Assembly: GCA_033557465.1 (NCBI GenBank)
Contig: CM066041.1
Location: 153,673,532 to 153,737,531, forward strand
DNA length: 64,000 nt
DNA from: Ichthyophis bannanicus
Lineage: Eukaryota; Chordata; Amphibia; Gymnophiona; Ichthyophiidae
Direction of reading: 5' to 3'
The notes under the pieces were generated by a model. It was not told the DNA's origin. It ran no database searches and worked only from the letters and a program-made list of their open reading frames with translations. Of this stretch, positions 10,281-22,424 are shown piece by piece. The position numbers and the translations under genes were made by a program. How positions within the stretch are numbered: position 1 is the stretch's first letter; each line of letters opens with the position of its first letter.

Positions 10281-11505
10281 TTAATCTATGAACTATCATT
10301 AAAATCATCTGTAGTACTGGAAAATTGAAAATGGCCAGTGTAACGCCACTTTTTAAAAAGGGTTCCAGTAGTGATCCGGGAAACTACAGACTGGTGAGCC
10401 TGACATCAGTACCAGGCAAAATGGTAGAAACTGTTATAAAGAATAAAATTACTGAACATGTAGATAGTCATGGGTTTAATGGGAGAAAGCCAAGATGGAT
10501 TTAGCCAAGGAAAGTATTGTCTTACTAATTCATTTTTTTTTTGAAGGTGTGAATACACTATATCGACTGGCTCATCTGTTTATCTAGATTTTCAGAAAAC
10601 CTTTGACAGGGTCCCTCATGAGAGAATTGTGGCAAAATTAAAAAGACATGGGATTGGAGGCAGTGTATTATTGTGGATCAGGAACTGGTTAAAAGATAGA
10701 AAGCAGAGAGTTGAGCTAAATGGCCATTTTTCTCAATGGAGAAAGGTGAATAGAGGCATACCTCAAGGATTTGTGCTGGGCCTGCTGCTTTTTATCATCT
10801 TCATAAATAACCTGTAAAGGGGAAAAACAAGTGAGGTGATCAGATTTGCAGATGACACAGACTTATTCAAAGTTGTTAAAATGCAAGGGGATTGTGAAAA
10901 ACTATAAGAGGACCTTGATAAATTGGAAGACTGGACATCCAAATGGCAGATGAAATTTAATGTGGACAAGTACAGTGTTATGCACCTAGCAAAGAACAAC
11001 CCAAACTAAGGTTACATGATGCAAGCTACCACCTTAGAAACCACCATTCAGGAAAAGGATTTAGGTGTCATTGTGGATAATATGTTGAAACCCTCTGCCC
11101 AGTGTGCAGCGGCGGCCAAGAAAAAAAAATAGAACAATAGGAATCATAAAGAAATTAATGGAGAATAAAACCAAGGATATTATAATGTCTCTGTAGCATT
11201 CCATGGTGAGACTGCACCTTGAATATTGTATGTAGTTCTAGTCACCGTATCTTTAAAAAGGCTATAGCAGAATTAGAAAAAGTACAGAGAAGAGCGACAA
11301 AAATACTAAAGGGGATAGAAGGAAACCTGTATAAGGAGATGCTTAAAAGGTTAGGGCTCTACAACTTGGAAAGGCTAAGGGAAGATATGATAGAGGTCTA
11401 TAAATTAATGAATGTTGTGGAATGGATAAACATAGATCGGTTGTTTACGTCATCAAAAAGTAGGAAGACTAGAGGACACGCAATGAAGCTACAATGTAAC
11501 CCATT
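10281..11505 (+). pseudogene. CR1 family B ORF2, RT piece (continuation of 4,960-5,921)
   Basis: The plus strand continues the older CR1: ASVTPLFKKGSSSDPGNYR at about 10,335, a decayed catalytic region near 10,590 (LDFQKTFDRVPHER across a shift), then 10629-10817 with [20 protein letters not shown] and GIPQGFVLGLLLF. The FADD box is at about 10,850, and 11219-11521 carries the C-terminal [16 protein letters not shown] and [10 protein letters not shown]. Many stops and shifts mark it as dead. It ends near 11,505, where the 3' end of a minus-strand CR1 family C abuts. The missing C-terminus (RKYFFT..., octamer tail) matches 25,486-25,815, which may be the same element. Confidence 0.78.
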
Positions 11506-13143
11506 TAACATAGTAACATAGTATATGATGGCAGATAAAGACCAGTATGGTCCATCTAGTCTGCCCAGTAAGGCAGCAAGAGTAGGAGAACTTGCTGTTC
11601 CGTGCAGATCATCCCCCCATGCCTTTGTTTAAGGGTGAACCCACTGCTCCATGTAGGTCGCCCCCAGTTGTTTAGGTATAAGAGATAGTTATGGTTTTAT
11701 TTTGATTTTATCCTGTTGCTGTAAAGGGATCCACTGTGTCTGTCCCATGCCATTTTGAATTCTGTCACTGTGTTTGCCCCCACCACTTCCATCGGGAGGG
11801 CATTCCATGCATCCACCACCCTTTCAGTGAAAAAAGTATTTCCTGACATTGCCTTTCAGTTTACCCTCTTGCAGCATCATGTGATGCCCTTTAGTTTTAC
11901 TGCTTCCCCATCTTTGGAATAGGTTTGTTTGTTCATTAATACTCTTTACGTATTTAAAGGTCTGAATCATATCTCCCCTGTCCCTCCTCTGCTCCAGAGT
12001 GTACATATTTAGGTCAAGTCTCTTCTCATAAGTGCTGACGCAGGCTCCAAATCATTTTGGTCACCTTCCTCTGAACCGCTTCCAGCCTTTGTATATCCTT
12101 TGCGAGATATGGTCTCCAAAACTGAACACAATATTGCAAGTGAGGCCTCACCAGCGACTTGTACAGTGGCATTAGTACCTCTTCCTTTCTGCTGATAATT
12201 CCTCTCTGTATGCAACCCAGCATCCTTCTGGCTTTTGCCACCGCCTTGTCACACTGCTTTGCCACCTTGAGATCCTCAGAAACAATCACTCCGCGGTCCT
12301 TCTCCTGGTCTGTGCACACCAATCTCTCACCCCCTATCGCATACAATTCCTTTGGAATTCTGCTTCCCAAGTGCATGACACTGCATTTCTTCACGTTGGT
12401 CTAATGCTTGGCACTTAAGCTTTATTCTTCCAACTTTTGTAGATCTTTCCTCATATTCTCCACTCCCTCAGGGAAGTCCATTTTGTTGCAAATTTTGGTG
12501 TCCTCTACAAAAAACAGAATTTTTCATTCCGCCCTTTAGCAATATCATTCACAAATATATTGAATAGTACCGGTCCCAGGACCAAACCCTAGGGCACACC
12601 GCTAATCACCTTCCTTTCATCTGAGTGAGTTCCATTTACCGTCATCTTCTGTCGTCTTGTCAGTCAACCAATTTCTGATCTAGTTCACCATCTTGGGACC
12701 CATCCCCAAGCTGAAGAGTTTATTGATAAACCTCCTATGAAGATCACATTCATCGCATGCCCTTGATCTAATTCTCTGATCATCCAGTCAAAGAACTCAA
12801 TCAGATTTGTTTGGCAAGATTGTCCTTTGGTAAAATCATGTTGCCTCGGATCATGCAACCTGTTGGTTTCGAGGAAGTCCACTATTCACTCTTTCAGGAG
12901 TGCCTCCATTACTTTTCCCGCCACCGAGGTAAGGCTGACTGGCCTGTAGTTTGTCACTTCTTCCCTATTGCCACTTTTGTGGAGAGGTACCACATCAGCC
13001 CTTCTCCAGTCCTGTGGAACTTCTCCTGTCCTCAAGGATCTATTAAAAACATCCTTTAAAGGCCCTGCAAGAGCCTCTCTGAGCTCTTTCAGTATCCTGG
13101 GATGTATCCCATCTGGTCCCAGAGACTTGTCCACTTTCAGTTT
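11506..13143 (-). pseudogene. CR1 family C, 5'-truncated RT half
   Basis: Minus-strand LINE reading from 13,143 down to 11,506. Pieces in order are KVDKSLGPDGIHPRILKEL and NYRPVSLTSVAGKVMEALL (13,130-12,890), HDFTKGQSCQTNLIEFFDW (about 12,850-12,780), then RRMLGCIQRGIISRKEEVL (about 12,240-12,170). The C-terminal RRDRGDMIQTFKYV (11,990-11,940) follows. The catalytic regions are shifted or damaged. The 3' end (11,506-11,530) has CATAGTAA octamers on the plus strand, that is TTACTATG in element sense. It is closely related to family A but distinct. The 5' truncation at 13,143 is directly next to the 3' octamers of another CR1. Confidence 0.8.
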
Positions 13144-14570
13144 TAGAAACATAGAACATAAGAACATAAGATATGCCATACTGGGTCAGACCAAGGTCCA
13201 TCAAGCCCAGTATTCCGTTTCCAACAGTGGCCAATCTAGGTCATATGTACCTAGCAGTTTCCCCAAAAGACACTGGTTCCACAATGCTTGTACTGGGTCA
13301 AGCATTGATATCCTGGGTCCCTTCTTAATAATGGTTTATGGATCTTTCCTCCAGGAACTTGTCCAAACCTTTTTTAAACCCAGCTACACTAACAGCCTTT
13401 ACTACATCCTCTGGTAACAAATTCCAGAGTTTGATTACACGTTGAGTGAAAAAATATTTTCTTTTATTAGTCTTAAATAGTTCACCCTGTAGCTTCATTG
13501 CATGTCCCCTAGTCTTTCTATATTCTGATAACGTAAACAATCGATCTACGTTTACCCGTTCCACTCCGTTCATTAATTTATAGACTTCTATCATATCTCC
13601 CCTCAGCCGTCTCTTTTCCAGGTTAACGAGTCCTAACCTTTTTAGCCTTTCTTCATAGAAGTATCCTTCCATCCCCTTTACCATTTTGGTGGCTCTTCTC
13701 TGAACCTTTTCTAAAATTGCTATATCCTTTTTAAGATACGGCGACCAGACTTGCACACAATCTTCAAGGTGCGGTCTCACCATGGAACGATATAGAGGCA
13801 TTATAATATCTTTTGTTTTATTTTCCATTCCTTTCCTTATGATATCTAGCATTCTATTTGCTCTCTTGGCTGCCGCTGCACACTGGGCGGAGGTTTTTAA
13901 CATGGTATCCACAATGACACCTAAATCTTTTTCCTGGGTGGTGGTTCCTAATATGGAACCTTGCATCGTGTAACCATAGTTTGGGTTGTTCTTCTCCAGG
14001 TGCATAACTTTGCACTTGTCCACATTAAATTTCATCTGCCATTTTGATGCCCAGTCTTCCAATTTATCAAGATCCTCTTGCAATTTTCCACAAGCCTCTT
14101 GGGTTTTAACAACTTTAAATAGTTTTGTGTCATCTGCAAATTTGATAACCTCACTCGTTATTCCTCTTTCCAGGTCATTTATGAATATGTCAAAAAGCAG
14201 CGGACCCAGCACAGATCCCTGGGATACACCACTATTTACCTTTCTCCATTGGGAAAATTGGCCATTTAGTCCTAACCTCTGCTTTCTATCTTTTAACCAG
14301 TTCCTGATCCACAATAGTACACTGCCTCCTATCCCATGACTCTTTAGTTTTGCAAAAAGTCTCTGATGAGGGACCTTGTCAAAGGCTTTCCGAAAGTCCA
14401 GATACACTATATCAACCGACTCACCTTTGTCCACCTGTTTATTCACTCCTTCAAAGAAACATAACAGATTAGTAAGACAAGATCTTCCTTGTCTAAAGCC
14501 ATGTTGGCTGTCTCCCATTAGGCCATGAGTACTTTACTATAATCCTACGCTCATCCAATACATTCTTAGT
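13144..14570 (-). pseudogene. CR1 family B RT half with long open frame (397 codons at 13,325-14,518)
   Basis: The minus-strand frame 14,518-13,325 is open for 397 residues. It contains [17 protein letters not shown], catalytic [31 protein letters not shown], catalytic FADD and [11 protein letters not shown], and ends with the C-terminal [12 protein letters not shown] segment. A 3' UTR of about 180 bp follows and closes with CATAAGAA units (TTCTTATG in element sense) near 13,153-13,170. The endonuclease half is absent. It may instead be the minus-strand endonuclease piece at 24,336-25,485, displaced by later insertions, but about 150 residues between the two are missing. As it stands this is a truncated, non-autonomous copy. 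Confidence 0.85.
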
Positions 14571-15010
14571 CACAGGTTGAATGTCTACAAAAGGAGATAT
14601 TTGCTTTTTTACGGGTCTCAGACTTTACAATGGCACCTATTTCTGGGTATTTAAATGTTCCCAGTATTGTGCCTGTTAGCATCAACGACCCAGTTTTGCA
14701 AATTCCACCCCTAGTTTTCTCGTGTATCAACAAACTAAAACTTATAGTGCTTTGTTATGCCAACTTAACTCATGTTGACGAAGCTTTTTATGAAGTTGTT
14801 TGTTCAATCCACTTTAGCTTAAAAGTCCCAACGCTGTTATTAAAGCGCCCCCGCGTTTCGCTATTATGGTTCTTCAGGGGACCGTAGATCAAACTAACAG
14901 ATAGATGCTGCCCGCGTACCTCTAGTCAACCGATGCTCACATCAGAGCCAGTGTTCTAACGGTCTCAAAACGCTGCGCATCAACTTTATGAACAAACATA
15001 TGTTCTTATG
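14571..15010. other. Unclassified repeat-like segment
   Basis: No protein motif is visible. The segment contains CGCGTTTCGC followed by TCTTCAGGGG (about 14,853-14,880), a word style I associate with unclassified amphibian interspersed repeats. It lies between two truncated minus-strand CR1 copies and may be the insertion that removed the 3' end of the copy at 15,011. Confidence 0.3.
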
Positions 15011-17027
15011 TCCCGCTCTTCTTTAGTGGACAAAAGTACTTCACCCCCCTATACTATATTGCTCCCTGGGATTGCTGCAGCCCAAATGCATGACCTTACA
15101 TTTTTTTAACATTAAATCCCAGCTGCCAGATTCTAGACCATTCTTCAAGCTTAGCTAGATCCCTCCTCATGTTATCTACACCTTCCTGGGTGTCTACTCT
15201 ATTGCAGATTTTGGTATCATCTGCAAAAAGGCAAACCTTACTCGACAGCCCTTCCGCTATATCACTAACAAAGATGTTAAAAAGAATCAGACCAAGGACA
15301 GATCCCTGGGGCACACCACTGGTAACATCCTTCTCCTCAGAGTGAGCCCCATTTACCTATACTCTTTGTCGCCTCCCACCCAACCAGTTTCTATCCCAAG
15401 CAGTAACTTTAGGGTCCATCCCTAGGATGCTCAGTTTGTTTATAAGTCGCCTGTGAGGAACAGTGTCAAATGCTGTACTGAAATCTAAATACACCACATC
15501 TAGGGCTCTCCCTCGGTCCAACTCCCTGGTCACCCAGTCAAAGAAATTAATCAGATTTGTCTGACAAAACCTGCCTCTGGTGAATCCATGCTGCCTCGGA
15601 TCCTGTAATCCGCTGGACTCCAGAAACCTCACTATTTTGTCTTTCAGCAGCGTTTCCAATAATTTACTCACCACCGAAGTTAAACTAACTGGCCTGTAGT
15701 TTTCAAACACATTCTTACTTCCGCTTTTGTGTAAAGGCACCACATGAGCCTCTCTCCAGTCCTTTGGCACCACTCCCGACTCCGAGGCATTGAAAAGGTC
15801 AGTCAGTGGAGCTGCTAGAACGTCTCCAAGTTCCCTCAGTATTCTAGGGTGTATCCCATGGTTAAATAAATAAATAAATAAGTTGAGCTAGTTTCTCACG
15901 AACACAGTCTTCTGAAAATTCTTCAAGATGTCCCTTGCTTCTGTTCCTGTTTGTGGGTGTTTTCTGAGGTCCTGCTCCTGGTTCTTCATCTGTGAACACA
16001 GAACAGAAATATTTGTTAAGCAATTCCGCTTTATCCTCATCAGCTTCTACATATTCCTCCCCTTCACCCTTGAGTCTGACAATACCACTTTTGCCCTTCC
16101 TCTTGTCACTAACATATCTGAAAAATGCCTTATCCCTCCATTTTATTGCATTGGCTATTTCCTCCTCTTTTTGAATCTTTGCTTTCCTAACTACTTTGCT
16201 AGCTTCTCTGTTTTTCCAAATATAGATGCCTGTCTTCCTCTCTCTGTGATCTCTTGTATTTCATGAAGGCCTCCCTCTTTTTCTTCACTTTTTCAGCTAC
16301 CTCTTTTGAAAGCCATAGCGGTCACCTTTTCCTTTTACCTTTATTTACCATTTTAACAAAAAGGTTGGTTGCCCTTAAAATATATCCTTTCAGTTTTGCA
16401 CACTGTTTTTCTACATCCCCCAGCTGTTCACATCCCGCTAACGACTCCCTGAGGTATTGGCCCATCTTGGCAAAGTTAGTCTTCCTAAAGTCTAAGACCC
16501 TCACCTTTGAATGGATTCTAACAGCCCTAGTCCTTATACTGAACCACACCATCTGGTGATCACTGGATGCAAAATGATCTCCTACTATAACATCAGAAAC
16601 ACTTCCACCATTGGTAAGCACCAAGTCCAGTATGACCCCTTCACGTGTGGGGTCTGTTTCCAATTGCTTGAATAGTTCTTCCTGTAGAGAATCCAGGATC
16701 TCTTTACTTCTAGATGATACTGCAGCAGGAATGTGCCAATCACCATCTGGCATATTGAAATCTCCTATCAGTAGCACTTCCCCTTTCCTAGCAATGCTGA
16801 GTATGTCTTCAATTAACTCTGTCCTCCTCTTCCTCTTGTGAGGGAGGTCTGTATATCGCGCAAATGCAAATAGATTTCTCTTTCCCTCTTTCTAGTTTAA
16901 TCCGCAATGCCTCCTCTCTCCCTTTTTAAGCTTTGTAATTCCAAAGCTTTAATAGTACTTTTTACATATAGTGCCACTCCTCCCCCCCTTCTTCCTACCC
17001 TGTCCTTTCTGAATAAAGTATAGCCAG
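15011..17027 (-). pseudogene. CR1 family A, second copy, ORF2 part (3' truncated, split by DIRS-A)
   Basis: Minus-strand ORF2 sequence very like the intact copy at 5.9-10.3 kb. Endonuclease blocks GDFNMPDGDW and SDHQMVWF lie at 16,780-16,540. RT blocks DWREAHVVPLHKSG, YLDFSTAFDTVPH, CLFADDTKI and LGFNVKK lie at 15,770-15,100. It has several frame breaks and an ATAAATAAATAA insertion near 15,870-15,890. It stops near 15,011, about 680 bp short of the normal 3' end. Upstream it runs straight into DIRS-A at 17,027; its 5' part continues at 22,796. Confidence 0.88.
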
Positions 17028-17189
17028 TTCTCCAGGACCAAGCAGGAAGTCAGTCCTCACTTATGGGTGACGTCGGCGCCGACGGAGCCCTCGCGGAGCA
17101 ATTTTCCCCAGCTTTCAAAGAAAGCCTTTGGGAATTGCAGCGCGCATGCGCGGTCCTCTTCCCGCCCAAGGCTGCCATCTTAGCCAGTC
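17028..17189 (+). repeat. DIRS-A left inverted terminal repeat
   Basis: This segment is nearly the reverse complement of 22,609-22,768. It starts TTCTCCAG and contains a perfect 12-bp palindrome GTCGGCGCCGAC at 17,072-17,083. The right repeat has about 27 extra outer bases, so the two ends differ in length, as is usual for DIRS1. Confidence 0.9.
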
Positions 17190-17428
17190 TTCTTTTTTCC
17201 GCGGAGCCCTACAGACGTACCCGTCGTGTCCCCGCGAAAAAGTTGATATTTCTTCATAATTTACTCTTTTTTCCTTCGGTTCGACGCCGGTCTTTTTCCC
17301 GCCCGGACTCGCGACGCCGGTCACGAGTCCTCTTCTTCTTTTTCGGTTTTTCTGACTTAGTCAGTTTCGTTTTCGGTTTTTCCCTGGCAGCCCGGTCCTT
17401 TGACCTCGCCGGGGCCCTTTTTCCCCCG

Positions 17429-19353
17429 ATGGCTGCCAGTGGTTTCAAGCGGTGTGGTCAGTGTGACCGAAATATGTCACTAACTGACACACACGACCAT
17501 TGCCTCCGCTGCCTGGGCCCGGATCATGAAGAAATGATCTGTGGGCCCTGCGGCAAAATGTCCTCCAAAGCGTTGAGAAGTCGGCGGCATCAGCGGGATA
17601 GGATCTTCGCTGACCCCAGCCGTACCCGGACCTCGTCGGAGGCCTCCGCGTCCAGAGGTTCCAGCTCGGACCGTCGCCGGAGTTCCTCCGACAGGGGTTC
17701 TCCCTCCGGGGACCATCGACGGAAGGTGAAACCCGCGAGGGCGGCGTCGGTGGACGCTCCTGGCTCCGCGAGGGCCAGGTCGCATAGCCCCGATAGCCGT
17801 CCCGGGTCCTTGGAGAAGGAGCACCTCTCGAAGCGACCTCGCCTGGAGTCAGAGCTGCCTGCTCGGGTAAGTCCTGTGGTCCTCCTGGACTCGCCTCCGC
17901 GACAGCCGACGTCGGGCCCGACGCCGTCGGGGCCCGAGTCGGGGGCTGCTGGGTCACCTGAGCTCGGACTCAGGTTGACGGCCTTGGAGAGCAGACTGTC
18001 TGCCTTCATGGACCAGCAGCGGGCACTGCTCGCTGGCTTCGCTGGCGCCGCTGCCCCGACTGCCGGGACGTCGACGTCTAAGTCGACCCCGGAGACCGAG
18101 CCGATCCTCGAGTCGATGCGAACTCGAGTCGATCCTCGGTCGAGGTCACCCTCGGCCTCCCGTTCGGGACCGAGGTCGCCGACGCCGACTCCCTCGGCGT
18201 CGGGGCGGCAGGCGCCGCGCCCTGCCCGGGCCGACCCCACCGAGTCCTCGTCGGAGTCGGTCTGGGAGTCTGAAGAGGAAGAGTCGCCTGATTCTTTTCG
18301 GACTCGGTGTGTCCCCTCGGACTCACCTGAGTCCGAACCTCGGAAGCAGTCCCCCCCGGAGGATGCCCGGTTCTCGGACTTCGTCAGGGATATGGCCAAG
18401 GCTTTGGCCTTCCCTGCGGACCCCGAGGAGGAGCCTTGAGCCGAAGAGCTCGACGCCCTCCAGTATGACTCTCTCCCGCCAGGGAACACTTTACTGTACC
18501 GGTTCCTCCCATGCTGGAACGACTACTCTTCCGCATGTGGGAGAGTCCGGCCACCTCGCCGGTCCTGAGCAAGCGGGTCGATTCTATCTATCGAGTCCGC
18601 AAGAGCCCTGGCTTCCAAAAAGCACAGCTACCACACCATTCCATGGTAGTGGAATCGGCCATGCATCGTCTTAAGAGCCAGAAGATGCACTCCTCGGTGC
18701 CTCCTGGCAGGGAGGCCCGTAACCTGGATGGCCTTGGTAAGAAGTGTTTCCAGGGCTCTATGCTTGCGTGTCGTGTCCAGACCTACCAGCTATACATGGG
18801 CATGTATCTCCGAGACCTGGCTAAAGAGCTAGCCGGATTCTCCGCTGGTTTGTCCGAGGAACCCTTGCGGAGGTTCCTGGCCTTGTCCACTGGCATTCGG
18901 GAATGCTCAAAATTCATATCCCGAGCAGCCTATGATGGCTTTGAAGCATCGGCTCGAGTGGCCGCAGCCGGCATCGGTGCCCGCCGACAGGCTTGGCTTC
19001 AGTCGTCTGACCTTGAGCCCTGGGTGCAGGACAAGTTGGTCGATGTCCCCTGCCGAGGCGAAAACCTCTTTGGCAAGCCCATGGCTGACAAGGCTGCACA
19101 GATCGAGACGGAGACTCTCACCAGGACTAGGCTTTCTAGGAAGACCTCCGCCCCTTCCCAGAAAAAGAAGGGCTCGGGAAAGAAGTCCTTTTACCCGAGA
19201 AAGGCGGCTGCCTACAAACAATACCCCCAATATCAGGCCCCTGCAGCTCCCCAACAGGGCCAGCAGGCCAAGGAACGGGGTAACGGGTCCCGTAGGCAGC
19301 AAGCCCCCAAGCCTGCACCACCAGCCCCTGCTCAGCAGGGTGGGGGCTTTTGA
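17429..19353 (+). pseudogene. DIRS-A Gag-like ORF (one stop and a frameshift)
   Basis: The Gag-like protein should package the element RNA. The ATG at 17,429 opens MAASGFKRCGQC, followed by clustered Cys and His (CGQC, DHCLRCLGPDH, CGPC) like a zinc-binding N-terminus seen in animal DIRS1 Gag. A Ser/Arg/Pro-rich low-complexity region follows to about 18,430. An in-frame TGA stands at 18,437-18,439. The reading continues in the next frame from about 18,510 (MLERLLFRMWESPATSP, then TGIRECSKFISRAAYDGFEA) to a stop at 19,353. The tail is rich in Gln and Pro. The RT frame overlaps its 3' part. An open frame reaches upstream to 17,063, but that part is ITR. Confidence 0.8.
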
Positions 19354-19359
19354 CTCCTT

Positions 19360-21250
19360 AAGCATAGCCTCTCCCCCTCCGCTGGTTCCTCCCAACACCG
19401 GAGGCCGGCTGGTTCACTTCGCCCACAGGTGGTCCAGCATCACCTCAGATGCCTGGGTGCTTCAAGTCGTGAGAGAAGGATATCTTCTCCACTTCCACCA
19501 GATCCCTCCCTCCTATTTTCCGGGAGAACCTCCACGACCCCCTCTGCACAGGGAATTACTCCTTCAGGAGTTAGCAGGTCTTCTGCAGGAACAGGCGGTG
19601 GAACCGGTGCCCCACCACCTGAGAGGTCAAGGCTTTTATTCCAGGTACTTTCTAGTACCAAAGCGGACAGGCGGCCTCAGACCCATCCTGGACTTGCGCA
19701 ACCTCAACAAGTTCCTCGTGCGGGAGAAGTTCAAGATGCTTACCCTTGGAATCCTTCTGCCCTACCTGCAGCAGGGAGATTGGCTATGCTCCTTGGATCT
19801 AAAGGATGCCTACACGCACATCCTCATCCACCCAAGCCACCGCCAATACCTAAGGTTTGTGGTGGCAGGAAATCATTACCAGTACAGAGTACTACCCTTT
19901 GGCCTGTCCTCCGCACCGCGAGTCTTCACAAAATGTCTCGCGGTGGTGGCGGCCCATCTCCGGCTTCACGGCCTCTGTCTTTCCGTACCTCGACGACTGG
20001 CTCATCAGAGCAGCGTCCGCTCCGGAGGTCACCAACGCCACACGCCGCACGGTGACTCTTCTGCAGTACTTGGGCTTTGTTATAAACTTCGCAAAGTCCA
20101 CTTTGCTCCCCTCACAGGATCTCGAGTTCATCGGCGCAAGGCTGCACACTCCTCAGGCACGAGCGTTCCTACTGCTCGACAGGGCTCAACGGCTCATGGA
20201 CCTAGCCGACCGTTTTCGCAGCCAGCCCAGGCGCTTCCTGAGACTACTCGGCCATATGGCTTCCACCGTCCATGTGACCCCCAATGCCCGCCTGAATATG
20301 CGGCCTGCTCAATGGTGTCTCCGCAAGCAGTGGCAACAGGCCACAGGCGGCCTAGCAGACCTAGTGCGCGTCTCCGAGCCGCTGGCCTCGTCTCTTCAGT
20401 GGTGGCTTCATCGGCCGAACCTGGTGCTCGGCATGCCTTTTCAGCCACCTCAGCCGGCCCGGGTGCTGACGACAGATGCATCCCTCCTGGGCTGGGGAGC
20501 ACATTGCCAAGGGGCACATACTCAGGGCCTCTGGACCACGTGGGAGTCTGCTCAGCAGATCAACTTCCTGGAGCTCAGAGCGATCCGCCTGGCTCTCAAG
20601 GCCTTCTCCCACCTGACCTCTCACCAGTCCGTCCTTGTCCAGACGGACAATCAAGTTGCCATGTTCTACGTGAACAAGCAGGGGGGCACGGGCTCCTTCC
20701 TTCTCTGCGGGAAGCACAGAAGCTCTGCTCTTGGGCCGTCAGTCACGGCGTTCTTCTCAAGGCAGTTTATCTCCCAGGCCAAGAAAATTGCCTGGCGGAC
20801 AAACTCAGCAGGATCCTCCAGCCGCACGAGTGGCGCCTGGATCCCTTGGTAGTTCAGAAGCTCTTTCTAAAGTGGGGCCTCCCCACGATGGATCTCTTTG
20901 CCAGCCCTCTCAACCGGCAACTTCCTCGCTTCTGCTCTCGTCAGCCACATCCCCTTCGAGTTGCGGCAGACGCTTTTCTACTCTCATGGTCGGAGAGCCT
21001 TCTGTATGCCTTTCCTCCCATCCCGCTAGTCTCCCGGACTCTTTTCAAGGTTCTCCGAGACAAAGCTTTCATGATCCTGGTGGCCCCTCACTGGCCCAGA
21101 CAGCCGTGGTTTCCACTCCTGCTGCAATTAGCGGTAGAGGATCCATTCCCTCTGGGGTTGCAACCGGATCTCCTCACTCAGGATCAGGGGTCTCTGCTAC
21201 ACCCCAACCTCAGGTCTCTCAATCTAATGGCCTGGCTGCTGAGAGGGTAG
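19360..21250 (+). pseudogene. DIRS-A pol: reverse transcriptase, RNase H, methyltransferase-like (two frameshifts)
   Basis: The enzyme copies the element RNA into DNA. Its frame is open from 18,932, overlapping gag, and recognisable domain sequence starts near 19,395 (GGRLVHF, then WVLQVVREGY). RT blocks are FLVPKRTGGLRPILDLRNLN, catalytic SLDLKDAYTHI and LPFGLSSAPRVFTK. A frameshift near 19,970 moves the catalytic YLDDWLIRA into another frame. RNase H follows with LTTDASLLGWGAH, NFLELRAI and QTDNQVAMFYVNKQGG. A second shift near 20,705 returns to the first frame for LPGQENCLADKLSR. The last domain, MDLFASPLNRQLPRF to APHWPRQPWF, is the segment called a DAM-like methyltransferase in DIRS1 elements; that name is by position and memory. 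The stop is at 21,250. Confidence 0.85.
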
Positions 21251-22288
21251 TCCTTGCTCCCCTTCTCCTGCCGGCAGAGGTGGAAGAGGTCGTCCTAGCT
21301 TCTCGGCGACCTTCTACCCGCAAATGCTACGCCCTTAAATGGCGTCGCTTTTTCCGTTTGGTGTACCCAACAGTCTCAGGATCCCTTCTCCTGCCCGGTG
21401 TCGGTGATCCTGCAGTACTTGCTATACCTCTCTAATCTGAGACTTAAGTCCAACTCCGTCAAAGTTCACCTTAGTGCTCTTTCAGCACATCATGTGCCGG
21501 TGGACGGCAGACCTCTTTCCAGTGATCCTCTTGTAGCGAGGTTTCTCCGAGGTCTCCTTCTGCTTAAACCACCTCTGCGCCCGCCAGCACCTGACTGGGA
21601 TCTGAATGTGGTTTTACAGCGGATCACCTGTCCGCCTTTTGAACCTATGGCTACCTGTTCTCTCCGTTTTCTTTCTTGGAAAACATTGTTCTTGATAGCC
21701 CTCACTTCCGCTAGACGCGTAAGTGAATTGCAGGCCCTCGTGTCTGATCCCCCTTACACTCGGTTCTACAAAAATAGGGTAGTCCTACGGACTCACCCAA
21801 AATTTCTTCCTAAAGTGGTCTCCCCTTTTCACATCAATCAGGAGGTGGTACTTCCGACCTTCTTTCCCAGACCACACTCCAGCCGAGCTGAAACGGTCCT
21901 CCATACCCTGGACTGTAGAAGGGCATTGAACTTCTACCTTGACCGTACGCGGGAGCACCGTAAAGCTGCTCAGCTTTTTGTGTCTTTTGACCCCAATAAA
22001 TTGGGGCTCCCGGTCTCCAAGCGTACTCTGTCCATCTGGGTTGCGGACTGTATCACTTGGGCTTATGGGGCAGCCGGACTCTCCTTGGAAGGTCGAGTCA
22101 CGGCTCATTGCGTTCGGGCAAAGGCTACGTCAGTGGCTTACCTCCGCTCTGTTCCGCTGGCAGACATCTGCCGGGCCGCTACTTGGTCTTCGAGCCAGAC
22201 TTTTGCGGTCCATTACTGTCTCGAGAGGGAGTCCCGCAGGGACAGTGCTTTCGGACAGGCAGTCCTCCGTAATCTCTTTGAGGTTTGA
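21245..22288 (+). pseudogene. DIRS-A tyrosine recombinase (one frameshift)
   Basis: Phage-integrase-type recombinase thought to insert the circular DNA form. The N-terminal core-binding part (STRKCYALKWRRFFRL) is in the frame ending at 21,435. After a shift near 21,400 the rest is open to 22,288. Catalytic signatures are the first Arg in TSARRVSELQAL, the His-x-x-Arg in AHCVRAKATSVA, and the nucleophile Tyr expected in the TFAVHY block. The order and spacing match DIRS1 recombinases and the DIRS-B copies. It partly overlaps the end of pol in another frame. Confidence 0.85.
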
Positions 22289-22424
22289 GCAACTCCTACC
22301 CTCCATCCCGGATGTGGGCTACCGGTGGGTATTAATTCAGCGAAGATTCCTTCCTTCTGTGCTGCTGAGCTAGAGGGAGCTCATTTTTGTGCTTAGGGTC
22401 TCCGGTAGCCTTAAGCTTGGGAGT

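Noticed and set aside
17590..18489. 299-codon minus-strand open frame
   Set aside because: It is the antisense of the GC-rich, low-complexity DIRS-A gag; high GC removes stops on both strands. No motif is seen.
20194..20717. Minus-strand frames opposite DIRS-A RNase H
   Set aside because: Antisense of a GC-rich coding region with no recognisable domain.
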